NCBI RefSeq assembly: GCF_900240945.1
Contig: NZ_OESG01000012.1
Span: 186,001 to 250,000, forward strand
Reading direction: 5' to 3'
DNA from: Mycobacterium sp. 3519A
GTDB lineage: Bacteria > Actinomycetota > Actinomycetes > Mycobacteriales > Mycobacteriaceae
Length of the DNA stretch: 64,000 nt
Notes under the pieces: generated by a model
Databases searched by the model: none
The model's input: the letters and a program-made list of their open reading frames with translations, nothing else
What the model was told of the DNA's origin: nothing
Shown here: positions 51,656 through 60,559 of the stretch, in pieces
Numbering within the stretch: position 1 is the first letter of the stretch
Layout: every line of letters starts with the position of its first letter
Translations under genes and position numbers: made by a program

Positions 51656-52024
51656 ATGAAGAGATTCGGGATGTTCTGGGTGGCGATGTGTCTGGTCGCG
51701 GCGTTGACCACGGCGTGTGGCGGGTCAGCCGACACCGCCAAGGAGTCCCCGACGACCACCGCTCCCGCCGCCGCAAGTGCCGCCACGATCACGATCGCCG
51801 ATATGAACTACGGCCAGCCCGTCACGGTGCCCCCGGGCGCCACGATCACCGTCAAGAACAACGACTCCGTGGAGCATTCGGTGACCTCGGATGCGGCGGA
51901 CAAGTTCAGCACGGACATCGACGGCAACGAGCAGGGCACGCTGACCGCGCCGACCGAACCGGGCGAGTACGCGTTCCACTGCAAGTATCACCCGTCCATG
52001 CACGGCACACTGATCGTCAAGTAG
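51656..52024 (+). CDS. Cupredoxin lipoprotein
   Basis: 122 residues. Lipoprotein signal with LTTACGG lipobox, Thr/Pro/Ala-rich spacer, then a plastocyanin/azurin-type single cupredoxin domain. Type 1 copper ligands are the His in EHSVTS, and Cys, His and Met in [11 protein letters not shown]. It is anchored outside the membrane and probably an electron carrier or copper-holding protein. The 3' end overlaps the convergent zinc-finger gene by 8 bp. Confidence 0.9.
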   Translation: MKRFGMFWVAMCLVAALTTACGGSADTAKESPTTTAPAAASAATITIADMNYGQPVTVPPGATITVKNNDSVEHSVTSDAADKFSTDIDGNEQGTLTAPTEPGEYAFHCKYHPSMHGTLIVK

Positions 52025-52373
52025 CCCTTGGGGAGAAGCGCTCCCAGGCCGACTGGCGCGTCATGTTCAACGCCGCGCCGATCCGTGCCCATGACACGCC
52101 ACGGTTCCGCAGTTCGCTGACGCGCTCGCGCAGCCCGGCGTCGATGTTGGCTGCCGAGGCCGCGATGACCGGTAGTCGCTGCAGCAGTTTGTCGTCGGAC
52201 AAGCCGGCCCATTCGGGCAGTGCGGGCGGTTCGGCGTGGGTGGCGTTCGCGATGACGTCCACGCACAGGTTCACGCATTCGTCGCAGATGTAGACCCCCG
52301 GCCCGGCGACGAGCTTGCCGACTTCGGTGTGCGGCTTACCGCAGAAGTTGCAACGTAGTTCGACCGACGCCAT
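52017..52373 (-). CDS. ClpX-type C4 zinc finger protein
   Basis: 118-residue protein. The N-terminal 50 residues are a ClpX zinc-binding domain: RCNFCGKP and [10 protein letters not shown] give the two CxxC pairs. No AAA domain follows. The C-terminal half is helical with [23 protein letters not shown], a helix-turn-helix-like segment found in small Clp-zinc-finger proteins of actinobacteria. It could bind ClpX-like substrates or DNA; function unknown. Confidence 0.85.
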   Translation of the reverse strand: MASVELRCNFCGKPHTEVGKLVAGPGVYICDECVNLCVDVIANATHAEPPALPEWAGLSDDKLLQRLPVIAASAANIDAGLRERVSELRNRGVSWARIGAALNMTRQSAWERFSPRAT

Positions 52374-52467
52374 GTTGTCAGGCTAATCCTGACAGCGGTT
52401 TAAGGCGGCCATCTCCAGGGCATCCGGCGCAATTAGCGGGTTCGTCAACAAAACGGAAGGAGCCGTC

Positions 52468-52878
52468 ATGGCTACCAACACCGTGATCGGGATCATCGTT
52501 GCGGTGGTCGTCGCGATCGCCCTCATCGCACTGGTTGTCTATCTGGCGCGAAACGCGCGCAATCGGCGCAGGCAGGCGCACGCCGAACAGATCCGAGAGG
52601 AAGTCCACCGCGACTCCCGCCACGTCGAGAAGCGCGAGGCCATCGCCGAAGAAACCCACGCCAAGGCGCGTGCTGCGCAGGCGGAGGCCGACGCGAAGGC
52701 GGCCGAGGCGGCCAGGCTGCAGAGCGCCGCAGCGCAACACCGGGACGCGGCGACGACGTCGCGTGAGGAACTCGAGGCGCGTCGACAGCATGCCGACAAG
52801 ATCGATCCCCGGCGCACCGACGCCGAGCAGATGCAGCCCGATACGCCGCAGCAGCAACCCCAGCAGCCGCGCAGGTGA
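52468..52878 (+). CDS. Small single-pass membrane protein with charged coiled coil
   Basis: 136 residues. An N-terminal membrane helix (VIGIIVAVVVAIALIALVVYL) is followed by an Arg-rich stop-transfer RNRRRQ and a long Ala/Glu/Lys/Arg coiled-coil stretch (about 40-110) ending in a Gln/Pro-rich tail. Similar proteins are common in mycobacteria, function unknown. The TGA overlaps the GTG of the HAD gene, so they are coupled. Confidence 0.8.
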   Translation: MATNTVIGIIVAVVVAIALIALVVYLARNARNRRRQAHAEQIREEVHRDSRHVEKREAIAEETHAKARAAQAEADAKAAEAARLQSAAAQHRDAATTSREELEARRQHADKIDPRRTDAEQMQPDTPQQQPQQPRR

Positions 52879-53552
52879 CACCCGGTAAAGCGGCCGCGGT
52901 GCTGTTCGACATCGACGGCACGTTGGTCGACTCGAACTATCTGCATGTGTACGCATGGCATCGGGCGTTCCACGAAGCCGGCGTCGACGTCGAGGACTGG
53001 CGGATCCACCGGTGCATCGGCATGGACGGCTCAATGCTGGTGAAGTCCCTCGCCGAGGACTCCGTCGAGGACACCCGGTCGAGGCTGAAGGATCTGCATT
53101 CGCGCTACTACAAGCAGACCGCGTCGCTGCTGCGGCGGCTGCCGGGGGCACGTGAATTGCTGGAAGCCGTCGACGCGCTCGGTCTGCAGATCGTGTTGGC
53201 GACGTCGGCGCCCGCAGACGAACTCGCGATTCTGCGGGAGGTGCTGGCGAGTGACGATCTGGTGTCGGCGGTGACCTCGTCGAAGGACGTCGACACCGCC
53301 AAACCGCAGCCCGACATCGTCGGCGTCGCACTCGAACGTGCCGGCGTAGACGCCTCTGGTGCCGTGTTCGTCGGCGACGCGGTGTGGGATGTGGAGGCCT
53401 GCAACCGGGCGGGCGTGCCGTCAATCGCCCTCCTCAGCGGCGGCGTGTCCCGCGGCGAGCTCGAAAACGCCGGTGCACAAGCCGTTTTCGAGAACGCCGC
53501 CGAGCTGCGCCGGCAGCTTGACGACACGCTGATCGCCAAGCTCGCCGGTTAG
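52875..53552 (+). CDS. HAD-superfamily phosphatase (beta-phosphoglucomutase/phosphoglycolate type)
   Basis: 225 residues. Motif I FDIDGTLVDS (nucleophile Asp and acid Asp), motif II ATSAPADE, motif III Lys in SSKDVDTAKPQPD and motif IV GDAVWDVE are all intact, with a helical C1 cap after motif I. It hydrolyses a small phosphate ester. GTG at 52875 overlaps the small membrane-protein gene by 4 bases. It ends 2 bp before the end of the convergent interrupted gene. Confidence 0.9.
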   Translation: MTPGKAAAVLFDIDGTLVDSNYLHVYAWHRAFHEAGVDVEDWRIHRCIGMDGSMLVKSLAEDSVEDTRSRLKDLHSRYYKQTASLLRRLPGARELLEAVDALGLQIVLATSAPADELAILREVLASDDLVSAVTSSKDVDTAKPQPDIVGVALERAGVDASGAVFVGDAVWDVEACNRAGVPSIALLSGGVSRGELENAGAQAVFENAAELRRQLDDTLIAKLAG

Positions 53553-53554
53553 GT

Positions 53555-54652
53555 TCAGCGCAGCGCATACCTCAGCACCGCGCCGATACCGTCCTTCGGC
53601 GCGATGCGCTCGTCTGTCCGGACCAGCGCCGCGCCGGTGGACACCGCGAGCATCGGCAGCGCCTCGTCGGCGCGCAGAACCTGCGTGGGTGCCGTTCCCA
53701 ACTCGCTGAGCACGTTCTCGTTTGGCGCGACGGTGGCGATGTCGTCGCCTGCGACCACCGTGGCGTCGCCGATGTCACCGATGATCAGCGTCTCGACGGC
53801 GCCTGCCCGCAACGCGGCGGTCACTCCGTCCAGGCCCTCCGTGGCCAGCCCTGAGCCACTGCCGATGCCGGTCTGAAACTGTTGCGCCGCTTAGTCTATC
53901 ACGGCGATGCGGCGGCGCTGGAATTCCTGGCCGATCTCGTGCTGCAACTGCTCGTCGTCGAATCCGCTGTGCCGTGCGCCGACCGACAGTTCCACGGCGC
54001 GCGACGCTACCCGATCGGGGAGGTCCTTGACGAAATCGCTGCGCGACTGCACTTCGCCGACGACGAAGACGACCTGCGGATCGATCTTGTCGACCAACGA
54101 CGTCAACTGCTCGGCGACCTCGCGGATGTTCTTCTGGCGCGCACCCTCGGCCGTGCGCTGCGGATCTCCGTAGCCGGGCGACTCGGCGGAGGACGCCTTG
54201 TGCACGGGATAGCCGTCGCCTTCGACGGTGGTGCCGGTGACAGCGCCGCCACGATGGATGGTGAAGTCGCCGCCCTCGTGGTCGACGGCGACGACGACGT
54301 AGGTCGGGTGCTCATCGCCGTGCTCGATCACCGGCACGATGTACGGCAGCGGCGACACCCGCACCGTCGGGCCCGCGGGCCGGATGAGGTGCTCGTTGAC
54401 CAATACGCCGTCGGCACTGGCGACCACCGCGCGCCCGCTGCGACCGACGGCGGGACGCCCCTGGGCGATGGCCGATCCGATGTTCTCTGTGAGGGCCGGA
54501 TCGGCGCCCTGCTGTTCGAGTTGTTCACGCAGCGCCCGCCATTTGAGGTCGAGTTGCGCGTCCGCGTCCTCGGTGTTGTGTGAATCGTCGAAGTACACGG
54601 AGCCGTAGGGGCCGTGGGAGGTCAGCAGTGAGTGGAATCGTTCGGAACGCAT
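53555..54652 (-). pseudogene. Ribosome hibernation factor of Rv2629/Balon type, interrupted by an in-frame TAA
   Basis: The first 253 codons (MRSERFHSLLTSHGPYGSVYFDDSH..., YPVHKASSA, VVFVVGEVQSR) are an aeRF1-related Rv2629-family protein. A TAA at 53891-53893 stops the frame. The same frame then continues without another stop for 111 codons (AAQQFQTGIGSGSGLATEGL, VETLIIGDIGDATVV, RADEALPMLAVSTGA, DGIGAVLRYA), matching the C-terminus of Rv2629 (EITNVAQQF region directly aligned with VID*AAQQF). Full length would be 365 residues versus 374. This family (Balon, Msmeg1130) occupies the ribosomal A site under stress. A nonsense mutation or sequencing error is likely; readthrough is possible but unsupported. 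Confidence 0.85.
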
Positions 54653-54662
54653 GCCTCCAGGG

Positions 54663-55307
54663 TTACCCGCCGAGCAGCTGACGACACAGGTCGTCGGCCA
54701 GCCATTCCTCGAACCGCGCCGCGGTCCAGCCCCGCATCCGGACCAGCCGGTCGAACAGTGTCGGATCGGTGGCCAGCCACACCAGGTCGACGGCCTCCTC
54801 GAAGGTGAGGTCGCCGGTCAGTGCGTCGAGATCGCGCAGTCTGTCGACCACCTTGCGGGCGTCGACGAGGCGGCGGCGGTGGGCGTTCTCGATCACCGCG
54901 CGGGCGGCCGGGTCCATACCCGCGGCCACTTCCACAGCGCCGTACAGCGGCGCGACGCGACCGCCGACCGCGGTGATCGAACGCGCCAGCCCGGTCAGCA
55001 ACACCGTGGGATCACGCTGTTGCAGCAGGTCGCGCATCTCGGTGCGGTCGGCCACCGGAAGGGGCTCGTCGTCGCCGGCCACCGCCCAGTCGACCGCAGT
55101 GGTGAGCAGTTCGAGCTTGCTTCCGACCGCGGTGAACACCGTCTTACGGCTGACGCCTGCGGCTTCGGCGACCGCGTCGACGGTCGTCGCGCCGTAGCCG
55201 TTTTCGACGAACAGTCGCGCCGCGGTGGCCACGATGCGGCGTCGGGTCTCGACCGCCTGGGCGGCCCGCAGGTCGGATCGGTACTCGCGCTTGACAGCGG
55301 CAGCCAT
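54663..55307 (-). CDS. TetR family transcriptional regulator
   Basis: 214-residue regulator; helix-turn-helix TVDAVAEAAGVSRKTVFTAVGSK at about residues 42-64. ATG at 55307. It is divergent from an FAD-dependent oxidoreductase gene (starts 56 bp apart) with two matching GGTwACC boxes between, and that oxidoreductase is the likely target. It ends 10 bp from the interrupted hibernation factor gene. Confidence 0.92.
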   Translation of the reverse strand: MAAAVKREYRSDLRAAQAVETRRRIVATAARLFVENGYGATTVDAVAEAAGVSRKTVFTAVGSKLELLTTAVDWAVAGDDEPLPVADRTEMRDLLQQRDPTVLLTGLARSITAVGGRVAPLYGAVEVAAGMDPAARAVIENAHRRRLVDARKVVDRLRDLDALTGDLTFEEAVDLVWLATDPTLFDRLVRMRGWTAARFEEWLADDLCRQLLGG

Positions 55308-55309
55308 CT

Positions 55310-55348
55310 AGGTAACCCTTGGTATATTCATTACACTATAGGTTACCT
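55310..55348. promoter_or_regulatory. Paired operator-like boxes between TetR and oxidoreductase genes
   Basis: AGGTAACCC (55310-55318) and AGGTTACCT (55340-55348) are inverted copies centred 30 bp apart in an AT-rich gap, and each core GGTwACC is itself palindromic. They fit a TetR dimer pair on one face of the helix. Confidence 0.7.
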
Positions 55349-55362
55349 CAATTGGAGCGGAC

Positions 55363-56688
55363 GTGCGAACAGTCGTGACGGGGGCGGGGCCGACCGGGTT
55401 GGTCATGGCGATCGGGTTGGCCCGCCGGGGCCGTGAGGTGATAGTGGTCGACCGCGACCCCGGCCCGCCGCCCGGAAATGACGACGTGTGGCATCGCAAG
55501 GGGGTGATGCAGTTTCAGCATGCGCACACGTTCCGGCGTCAGGTCGTCGATGCGCTCGGCACCGAGATGCCCGATGTGCTTGACAGCCTCGTCGCCGCAG
55601 GCGCGCAACTGGCCCAAAGCGCCGACGGCAGACCGGTGGCGATGTTGTGCCGCCGGGCCACCTTCGAGCGGGTGTTACATGCGCACGCGGCCACGCAACC
55701 CGGCGTCACGCTGAAATGTGGGCACATCGACCGCGTCGAGCGGGACCGCGGCAGCGTCGTCGGCGTCTCGGTGGACGGCGTGACGGTGCCGTGCGACTTG
55801 GTGATCGACGCGTCCGGGCGGTCCAGCCGATTCACCGACGGCATCCGGCCGCAGGCCGAGGGCGAGGACTGCGGCGCGGTGTACGTCACGCGGCAGTATC
55901 GGCTGCGCGACCCCGCCGACACCGGGCCGATGAACTCCCCGATCGGCCTGTCGCTGAGCCTGTCCGGCTATCTGGCCATCGCGTTCCTGCACGACAACGG
56001 CGCGTTCTCCATCACGTTCACCCATGACGGCACAGACAAGCGGCTGCGGATGATGCGTCACGACGAGGTGTTCGACGACGCGGTGCGGACCATTCCGCGG
56101 CTGTCCAAATGGATCGATCCGACTCGCGCACAGGCGGTTTCACGCGCGCTTCCCGGCGGACGGCTGTACAACAGCTACCGGGGACAGCTCGATGCGGCGG
56201 GCCGGCCCGCCCTGCCCGGGCTGATCTCCGTCGGCGACGCGGTCTGTACGACCACGCCGTTGGCGGGCCGTGGGGTCGCGCTGGCGTTGATGCAGGCGCG
56301 CGCGCTGCTCGGGATACTCGACCACGAGGGTGCCGACATAGCCGCGGCCACAATGCAATTCGACGGCTGGTGTACCGACCACATCCGGCCGTGGTTCGAG
56401 GACCACCGGTACACCGACGCCGACCGGATGCGGAGATGGGCGGGCGGCGACGTCGACCTCGGCCATCGCCTGCCGTCCGATTTGATTGTGGCTGCCGCCG
56501 CCGTCGACCACCGACTGGCCGACCTCGCCAGCGGCTACGCCACGATGGACGCACTGCCCGCGAGCCTGGGCCCTGCCCATGCCGGTGCCCGCGACATCTA
56601 CGCGGGCGGCTGGCGCCCGCCGGTCGCCGACGGGCCGAGCAGGGCCGAACTCAGCGAGGTGGTGTCCAGGACACCGGCAGCCGCTTGA
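55363..56688 (+). CDS. FAD-dependent oxidoreductase (halogenase/hydroxylase-like)
   Basis: 441-residue flavoprotein with GAGPTG at residues 8-13, an Asp-bearing FAD loop (VVDRDPGPPP), DASGRSSRF and a late GDAVCTTTPLAGRGVALALMQAR (in part) binding the ribityl chain. Best described as a class A-type monooxygenase or halogenase relative; the substrate is unknown. GTG at 55363 with GGAG 7 bases before. Divergent TetR control. The 3' end overlaps cyp124 convergently by 38 bp. Confidence 0.85.
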   Translation: MRTVVTGAGPTGLVMAIGLARRGREVIVVDRDPGPPPGNDDVWHRKGVMQFQHAHTFRRQVVDALGTEMPDVLDSLVAAGAQLAQSADGRPVAMLCRRATFERVLHAHAATQPGVTLKCGHIDRVERDRGSVVGVSVDGVTVPCDLVIDASGRSSRFTDGIRPQAEGEDCGAVYVTRQYRLRDPADTGPMNSPIGLSLSLSGYLAIAFLHDNGAFSITFTHDGTDKRLRMMRHDEVFDDAVRTIPRLSKWIDPTRAQAVSRALPGGRLYNSYRGQLDAAGRPALPGLISVGDAVCTTTPLAGRGVALALMQARALLGILDHEGADIAAATMQFDGWCTDHIRPWFEDHRYTDADRMRRWAGGDVDLGHRLPSDLIVAAAAVDHRLADLASGYATMDALPASLGPAHAGARDIYAGGWRPPVADGPSRAELSEVVSRTPAAA

Positions 56689-57934
56689 TGCCGTGAATGA
56701 ACGCCGACTGCAGCCGATCTGGTTCCTCGGTGGCGGTGATGTCGGGTATCTGCCGGTGCAGTTCCTCGAACGCCAAGGTGATCTCGCGGCGAGCCAGGTT
56801 GGCGCCGAGGCAGAAATGCGCACCGCCGCCGCCGAATCCGACGTGCGGGTTGGGGTGGCGCCGCACGTCGAACCGCCACGGGTCGGCGAACTTCGACTCG
56901 TCGCGATTGGCTGACCCGTACCACAGGGTGACCTTCTCACCGGCGCGCAGTTCGACGCCGCCCAACTCGGTGTCGCAGGTGGTGGTGCGGCGCATGTAGG
57001 CCACCGGGGACGCCCACCGGACGATCTCCTCGACGGCCGTCGGCGCCACCTCGGGATAGTTCGACCACCAGTCGTCGCGCTGTTCGGGATGCCGGCTCAG
57101 CGCGAGCACGCCGTGGCTGATGGCGTTGCGGGTGGTCTCGTTGCCCGCGACGACAAGCAGGATGAAGAACGACGCGACCTCCGCCGACGTAAGCCGTTCG
57201 CCGTCGACCTCGGCCTGCACCAGGCTGGTGGTCAGGTCCTCGCCTGGGTGGGCACGCCGCTCGTCGGCAAGCGCCGACGCGAACGCACCGATCTCGACGG
57301 CGACGTTGAAGAACTCGTCGGGGTCCGTCGCGATGTCGGGGTCGCCGAAGCCCAGGATCACGTTCGTCCAGTGGAAGACCCGTTCGTGGTCCTCCTCGGC
57401 GATGCCCATCATGTCGCAGATGATCTGCAGCGGCAGCGGGCCGGCAAGTTGCGCCACCACTTCGCCGGTGCCGTCGGGATGGTCACGGACCATCGCTTCG
57501 ACCAACCGGCGCGCGCGGTCCCGCACCGAGTCCTCGATCAGCGCCAGCACCCTTGGCGTGAACGCGCTGCGGACGATGTTGCGCAAGCGGGTGTGCCGTG
57601 GGTCGTCCATCGCGATCATCGAGCCGAAGTATTCCGCCAGGTCCGGGTTCTGGTCGCCGATCACGATGCCTTTGGCGGAGCTGAAGATCTCCGGGTGGCG
57701 GCTGGCGTAGAAGACGTCGTCGTAGCGGGTGACCGCCCAGTGACCGGCGACTTCGAGCGTCGGGTCCACGACGTAGGCCGGGTGAAAGGAGATCGGCGCC
57801 TCGCGGCGCAGAGTGGCGAACGCGCCGTCGCGGATGTCGTCGTCGAGCGCCCAGAACTCCCATGACCCGAGGTTGACGTCGGAGAGCGGCACATCCGGGG
57901 GAGCCGTCCCGTTCACGCGCGCCGCGATACCCAC
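56651..57934 (-). CDS. cyp124: Cytochrome P450 CYP124 (methyl-branched lipid omega-hydroxylase)
   Basis: 427-residue P450. I-helix AGNETTR, ExxR in EEIVR, heme-Cys loop FGGGGAHFCLG. Sequence follows M. tuberculosis CYP124 (Rv2266, 428 residues) from ARVNGTAPPDVP through LDDDIRDGAFATLRREAPISF to the GIKRLPVSW end. CYP124 omega-hydroxylates methyl-branched chains such as phytanic acid and cholest-4-en-3-one. GTG at 57934 is chosen because it reproduces the CYP124 N-terminus; an ATG further upstream falls inside the KstR-type box and is rejected. It diverges from a BVMO-like gene. Confidence 0.93.
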   Translation of the reverse strand: MGIAARVNGTAPPDVPLSDVNLGSWEFWALDDDIRDGAFATLRREAPISFHPAYVVDPTLEVAGHWAVTRYDDVFYASRHPEIFSSAKGIVIGDQNPDLAEYFGSMIAMDDPRHTRLRNIVRSAFTPRVLALIEDSVRDRARRLVEAMVRDHPDGTGEVVAQLAGPLPLQIICDMMGIAEEDHERVFHWTNVILGFGDPDIATDPDEFFNVAVEIGAFASALADERRAHPGEDLTTSLVQAEVDGERLTSAEVASFFILLVVAGNETTRNAISHGVLALSRHPEQRDDWWSNYPEVAPTAVEEIVRWASPVAYMRRTTTCDTELGGVELRAGEKVTLWYGSANRDESKFADPWRFDVRRHPNPHVGFGGGGAHFCLGANLARREITLAFEELHRQIPDITATEEPDRLQSAFIHGIKRLPVSWTPPR

Positions 57935-57977
57935 GACCCCGAGAGTAGGGTCCGGCCGGGCCGCCGTCACGGATATC

Positions 57978-57991
57978 TGAAACATGTTCCA
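57978..57991. promoter_or_regulatory. KstR-type box between cyp124 and BVMO genes
   Basis: TGAAACATGTTCCA fits TnnAACnnGTTnnA. It lies 43 bp from the cyp124 start and 30 bp from the monooxygenase start, so one KstR dimer could control both. Confidence 0.65.
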
Positions 57992-58021
57992 ATTCGCTGG
58001 CCGGCGTGGTAGCACCGAACG

Positions 58022-59935
58022 GTGCGTAACCCACATGCAGGGCAACCGTTTACGACGTCCGACGAGCAGATCGCCGAGGCGCTGCTGGACGTCAGCATCC
58101 CGACGCTGATGCTCTCGCTGGTGCACATGTCGGGTGATCCGGGGCTGATCCGCGGTGAACTCAAACCCGCGGGCGTGTTCCTCAACGAAGTGCAGGGCTT
58201 CATGTCCGAGGAGGACAAGGCCGCGGTCCGCAAGATCGCGCTCGAGGTGATCGCCGACTACCGCGACCGCGGCTGCCCGGAACCCGAACCGATCGGGCCG
58301 GAGCTACTGCAGGAGATGATGCAGTGGCTGGTTTGCGAGCCGGTGCCGCCGGAGTACGTGCCGATGCTGCTCGAGGAGATGGAACTCGACGGCAGGGACA
58401 GTCGAGCGGTGCCGGGCACTCCGACTGATTTCCCGGTGGTGGTCATCGGCTGCGGGGAATCCGGTCTGCTGGCCGGCATCCGGCTCAAAGAGGCGGGCAT
58501 ACCGTTCACGATTGTGGAGAAGAACGCGGGCGTTGGCGGAACCTGGTGGCAGAACACCTATCCGGGCGCCCGGGTCGACGTCGGAAATCACTTCTACTGC
58601 TACAGCTTTGAGCCCACCGACCAGTGGACCCACTTCTTCGCCGAGCAGCCCGAACTGCAGGCCTATTTCCAGGCGGTGCTGGACAAGCACGACATCGGCA
58701 GGCATGTGCGGTGGGAGACCGAGGTGACCGAAGCGGTGTGGGACGACGACACCGCCACCTGGACGGTGTGGGCCCGCGACCGCAGCGGAGCGACGACGAC
58801 GCTCACGGCGCGCGCGGTGATCAGCGCCGTCGGACAACTCGACCGGCCGAACGTGCCGGACATCAGCGGACAGCAGACGTTCGGGGGCCCGGCGTTTCAC
58901 TCGTCGCAGTGGGACCACTCGGTGGATCTGCGCGGTAAGCGTGTTGCGCTGATCGGCGCGGGCGCAAGCGGTTTCCAGATCGCTCCCGCGATCGCCGACA
59001 CGGTGGAGCAGTTGACGGTGTTCCAGCGCACCGCGCAGTGGATGTTCCCGAATCCCAACTATCACGAACCGGTCGGGCCGGGGGTGCAGTGGGCGTTGCG
59101 GCATCTGCCGTTCTACGGCCGGTGGTACCGGTTCCTGCTGTTCTGGCCGGGCTGCGACAAGGGTTTGGCCGCCGCCTACGTCGACCCGGACTATCCGGAG
59201 CAACAGAATGCGGTCAGCGAGATCAACGAGCTCACGCGGATCATGTTCACCGAGTGGATCAGCAGTCAGGTCGGCGACGACGCCGAGTTGCTGGCCAAGG
59301 TGCTGCCCGACTACCCGGCGACGGGCAAACGCACCCTGCAGGACAACGGAAGCTGGCTGCGGACGCTGACCCGCGACAACGTCGAACTGGTCAGGACAAG
59401 CATCGACCACATCGAATCCGACGCGGTCGTGGACGCCGACGCAAACCGCTATCCGGCCGATGTCATCCTGTACGCCACCGGATTTCAGGCGACCAGGATG
59501 CTGTGGCCCATGAAAATCGTTGGGCGCGGTGGCGAGGTGCTGGCCGAGCGGTGGGGGGAGCGGCCGTCGGCCTTCCTTGGCATCACCGCGCCCGGTTTCC
59601 CGAACTTCTTCTGCATGTACGGCCCAGGCACCAACCTGGCCAGCGGCGGCAGCCTGATCTTTCATTCAGAATGCCAAATGCGTTACATCACACAGTGTTT
59701 GGAGCTGCTGATCGACGGCGGGCACCGCTGGATGGAGCCTACTGAAGAGAGGACCGCCGACTGGGTCGACCGCACCCAGGCCGAGATGCGCAAACTGGTG
59801 TGGTCACAACCGTCGATCAAGCACTCGTTCTACAAGAACCGCTTCGGCGAGGTCTACGGCCTGAGCCCATGGCGACTCGTCGACTACTGGACCTGGACGC
59901 GCGTACCGAACCCCGACGACTTCGTTTTCCGGTAA
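58022..59935 (+). CDS. Baeyer-Villiger-type flavin monooxygenase
   Basis: 637 residues. About 135 N-terminal residues form a helical extension seen in some long BVMOs. GCGESG (first Rossmann), GGTWWQNTYPG, the BVMO fingerprint FGGPAFHSSQW (FxGxxxHxxxW) and GAGASG (NADPH Rossmann) follow in order. It would insert oxygen next to a ketone, forming esters or lactones from alicyclic or steroid ketones. GTG at 58022, shared KstR-type box with cyp124, so a sterol or branched-lipid role is inferred. The 56-bp hairpin repeat follows its stop. Confidence 0.9.
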   Translation: MRNPHAGQPFTTSDEQIAEALLDVSIPTLMLSLVHMSGDPGLIRGELKPAGVFLNEVQGFMSEEDKAAVRKIALEVIADYRDRGCPEPEPIGPELLQEMMQWLVCEPVPPEYVPMLLEEMELDGRDSRAVPGTPTDFPVVVIGCGESGLLAGIRLKEAGIPFTIVEKNAGVGGTWWQNTYPGARVDVGNHFYCYSFEPTDQWTHFFAEQPELQAYFQAVLDKHDIGRHVRWETEVTEAVWDDDTATWTVWARDRSGATTTLTARAVISAVGQLDRPNVPDISGQQTFGGPAFHSSQWDHSVDLRGKRVALIGAGASGFQIAPAIADTVEQLTVFQRTAQWMFPNPNYHEPVGPGVQWALRHLPFYGRWYRFLLFWPGCDKGLAAAYVDPDYPEQQNAVSEINELTRIMFTEWISSQVGDDAELLAKVLPDYPATGKRTLQDNGSWLRTLTRDNVELVRTSIDHIESDAVVDADANRYPADVILYATGFQATRMLWPMKIVGRGGEVLAERWGERPSAFLGITAPGFPNFFCMYGPGTNLASGGSLIFHSECQMRYITQCLELLIDGGHRWMEPTEERTADWVDRTQAEMRKLVWSQPSIKHSFYKNRFGEVYGLSPWRLVDYWTWTRVPNPDDFVFR

Positions 59936-59947
59936 CCCCTTCCGCGC

Positions 59948-60003
59948 GAGCAGACGCAAAGTGCCCCGACACGCCGCGAAACTGGAGCACTTTACGTCTG
60001 CTC
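59948..60003. repeat. 56-bp intergenic hairpin repeat, copy 2
   Basis: Arms GAGCAGACGCAAAGTGC and GCACTTTACGTCTGCTC match at 16 of 17 pairs. It is the inverted counterpart of 43898-43953, placed between convergent genes, where it can also serve as a terminator. Confidence 0.85.
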
Positions 60004-60014
60004 GCCGAAAGAAA

Positions 60015-60518
60015 TTACGCCAGTTCCCAATTCATGTTCTTGGCGAACGCGCGGGCGTCGTCGGACAGCGTGCCCAGTTCGTGGCAGCGCTTGACGTAGC
60101 CCTGGATCATCATCAGGAAGTTCATCGGATTGTACGCGTCTTCCTCGTAGCTCCACTTGCCGTCGCCCGCATACTCGAGCACGGTGATCACCGCCGCGCC
60201 GTGCACACTGCCGTCGCCGGGGTCCTTCATCGTGTTGATGTTCTTGAAGATGACCCAGCCCTTGTCGGTGTCGATCGAATACCACTCCACCGGATAGGAC
60301 GGCATCTCGCTGCCGGGAAACTGGTTCATGGTCGAGACGATCCACTCGCGGATGGTGTCGCGGCCCTCCATGTTCCCCAACGCGTGCTCGACGTATTTCG
60401 CGTCCTCGGTGAAATGGTCGGCGTAGCTTGCCCAGTCCCATGTCTTGCCGACCTCGACCACGTCACGCTGATACGCCGCAAACGCGTCTTCGAGTTCCTG
60501 CCGTGACCACTGACCCAT
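60015..60518 (-). CDS. SnoaL/NTF2-like protein
   Basis: 167-residue cone-fold protein. The N-terminal helix ELEDAFAAYQRDVVEVG and conserved WDWASYADHFTEDAKYVEHALG, then GRDTIREWI and AAVITVLEYAGDGKWSYEEDAYNP, mark the SnoaL-like polyketide-cyclase/dehydratase group frequent beside steroid and lipid catabolic genes. Reaction unknown. ATG at 60518. It is convergent with the BVMO-like gene across the hairpin repeat, with a decayed glycosyltransferase gene upstream. Confidence 0.78.
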   Translation of the reverse strand: MGQWSRQELEDAFAAYQRDVVEVGKTWDWASYADHFTEDAKYVEHALGNMEGRDTIREWIVSTMNQFPGSEMPSYPVEWYSIDTDKGWVIFKNINTMKDPGDGSVHGAAVITVLEYAGDGKWSYEEDAYNPMNFLMMIQGYVKRCHELGTLSDDARAFAKNMNWELA

Positions 60519-60559
60519 CCGATCTGTTTACCAGCCGGGGTGGCTGTGGCGGAGCGGTT

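Noticed and set aside
57935..58126. Longer N-terminus for cyp124 from upstream starts
   Set aside because: Would place the start within or beyond the KstR-type box and BVMO coding region; the GTG at 57934 reproduces the known CYP124 N-terminus and length.
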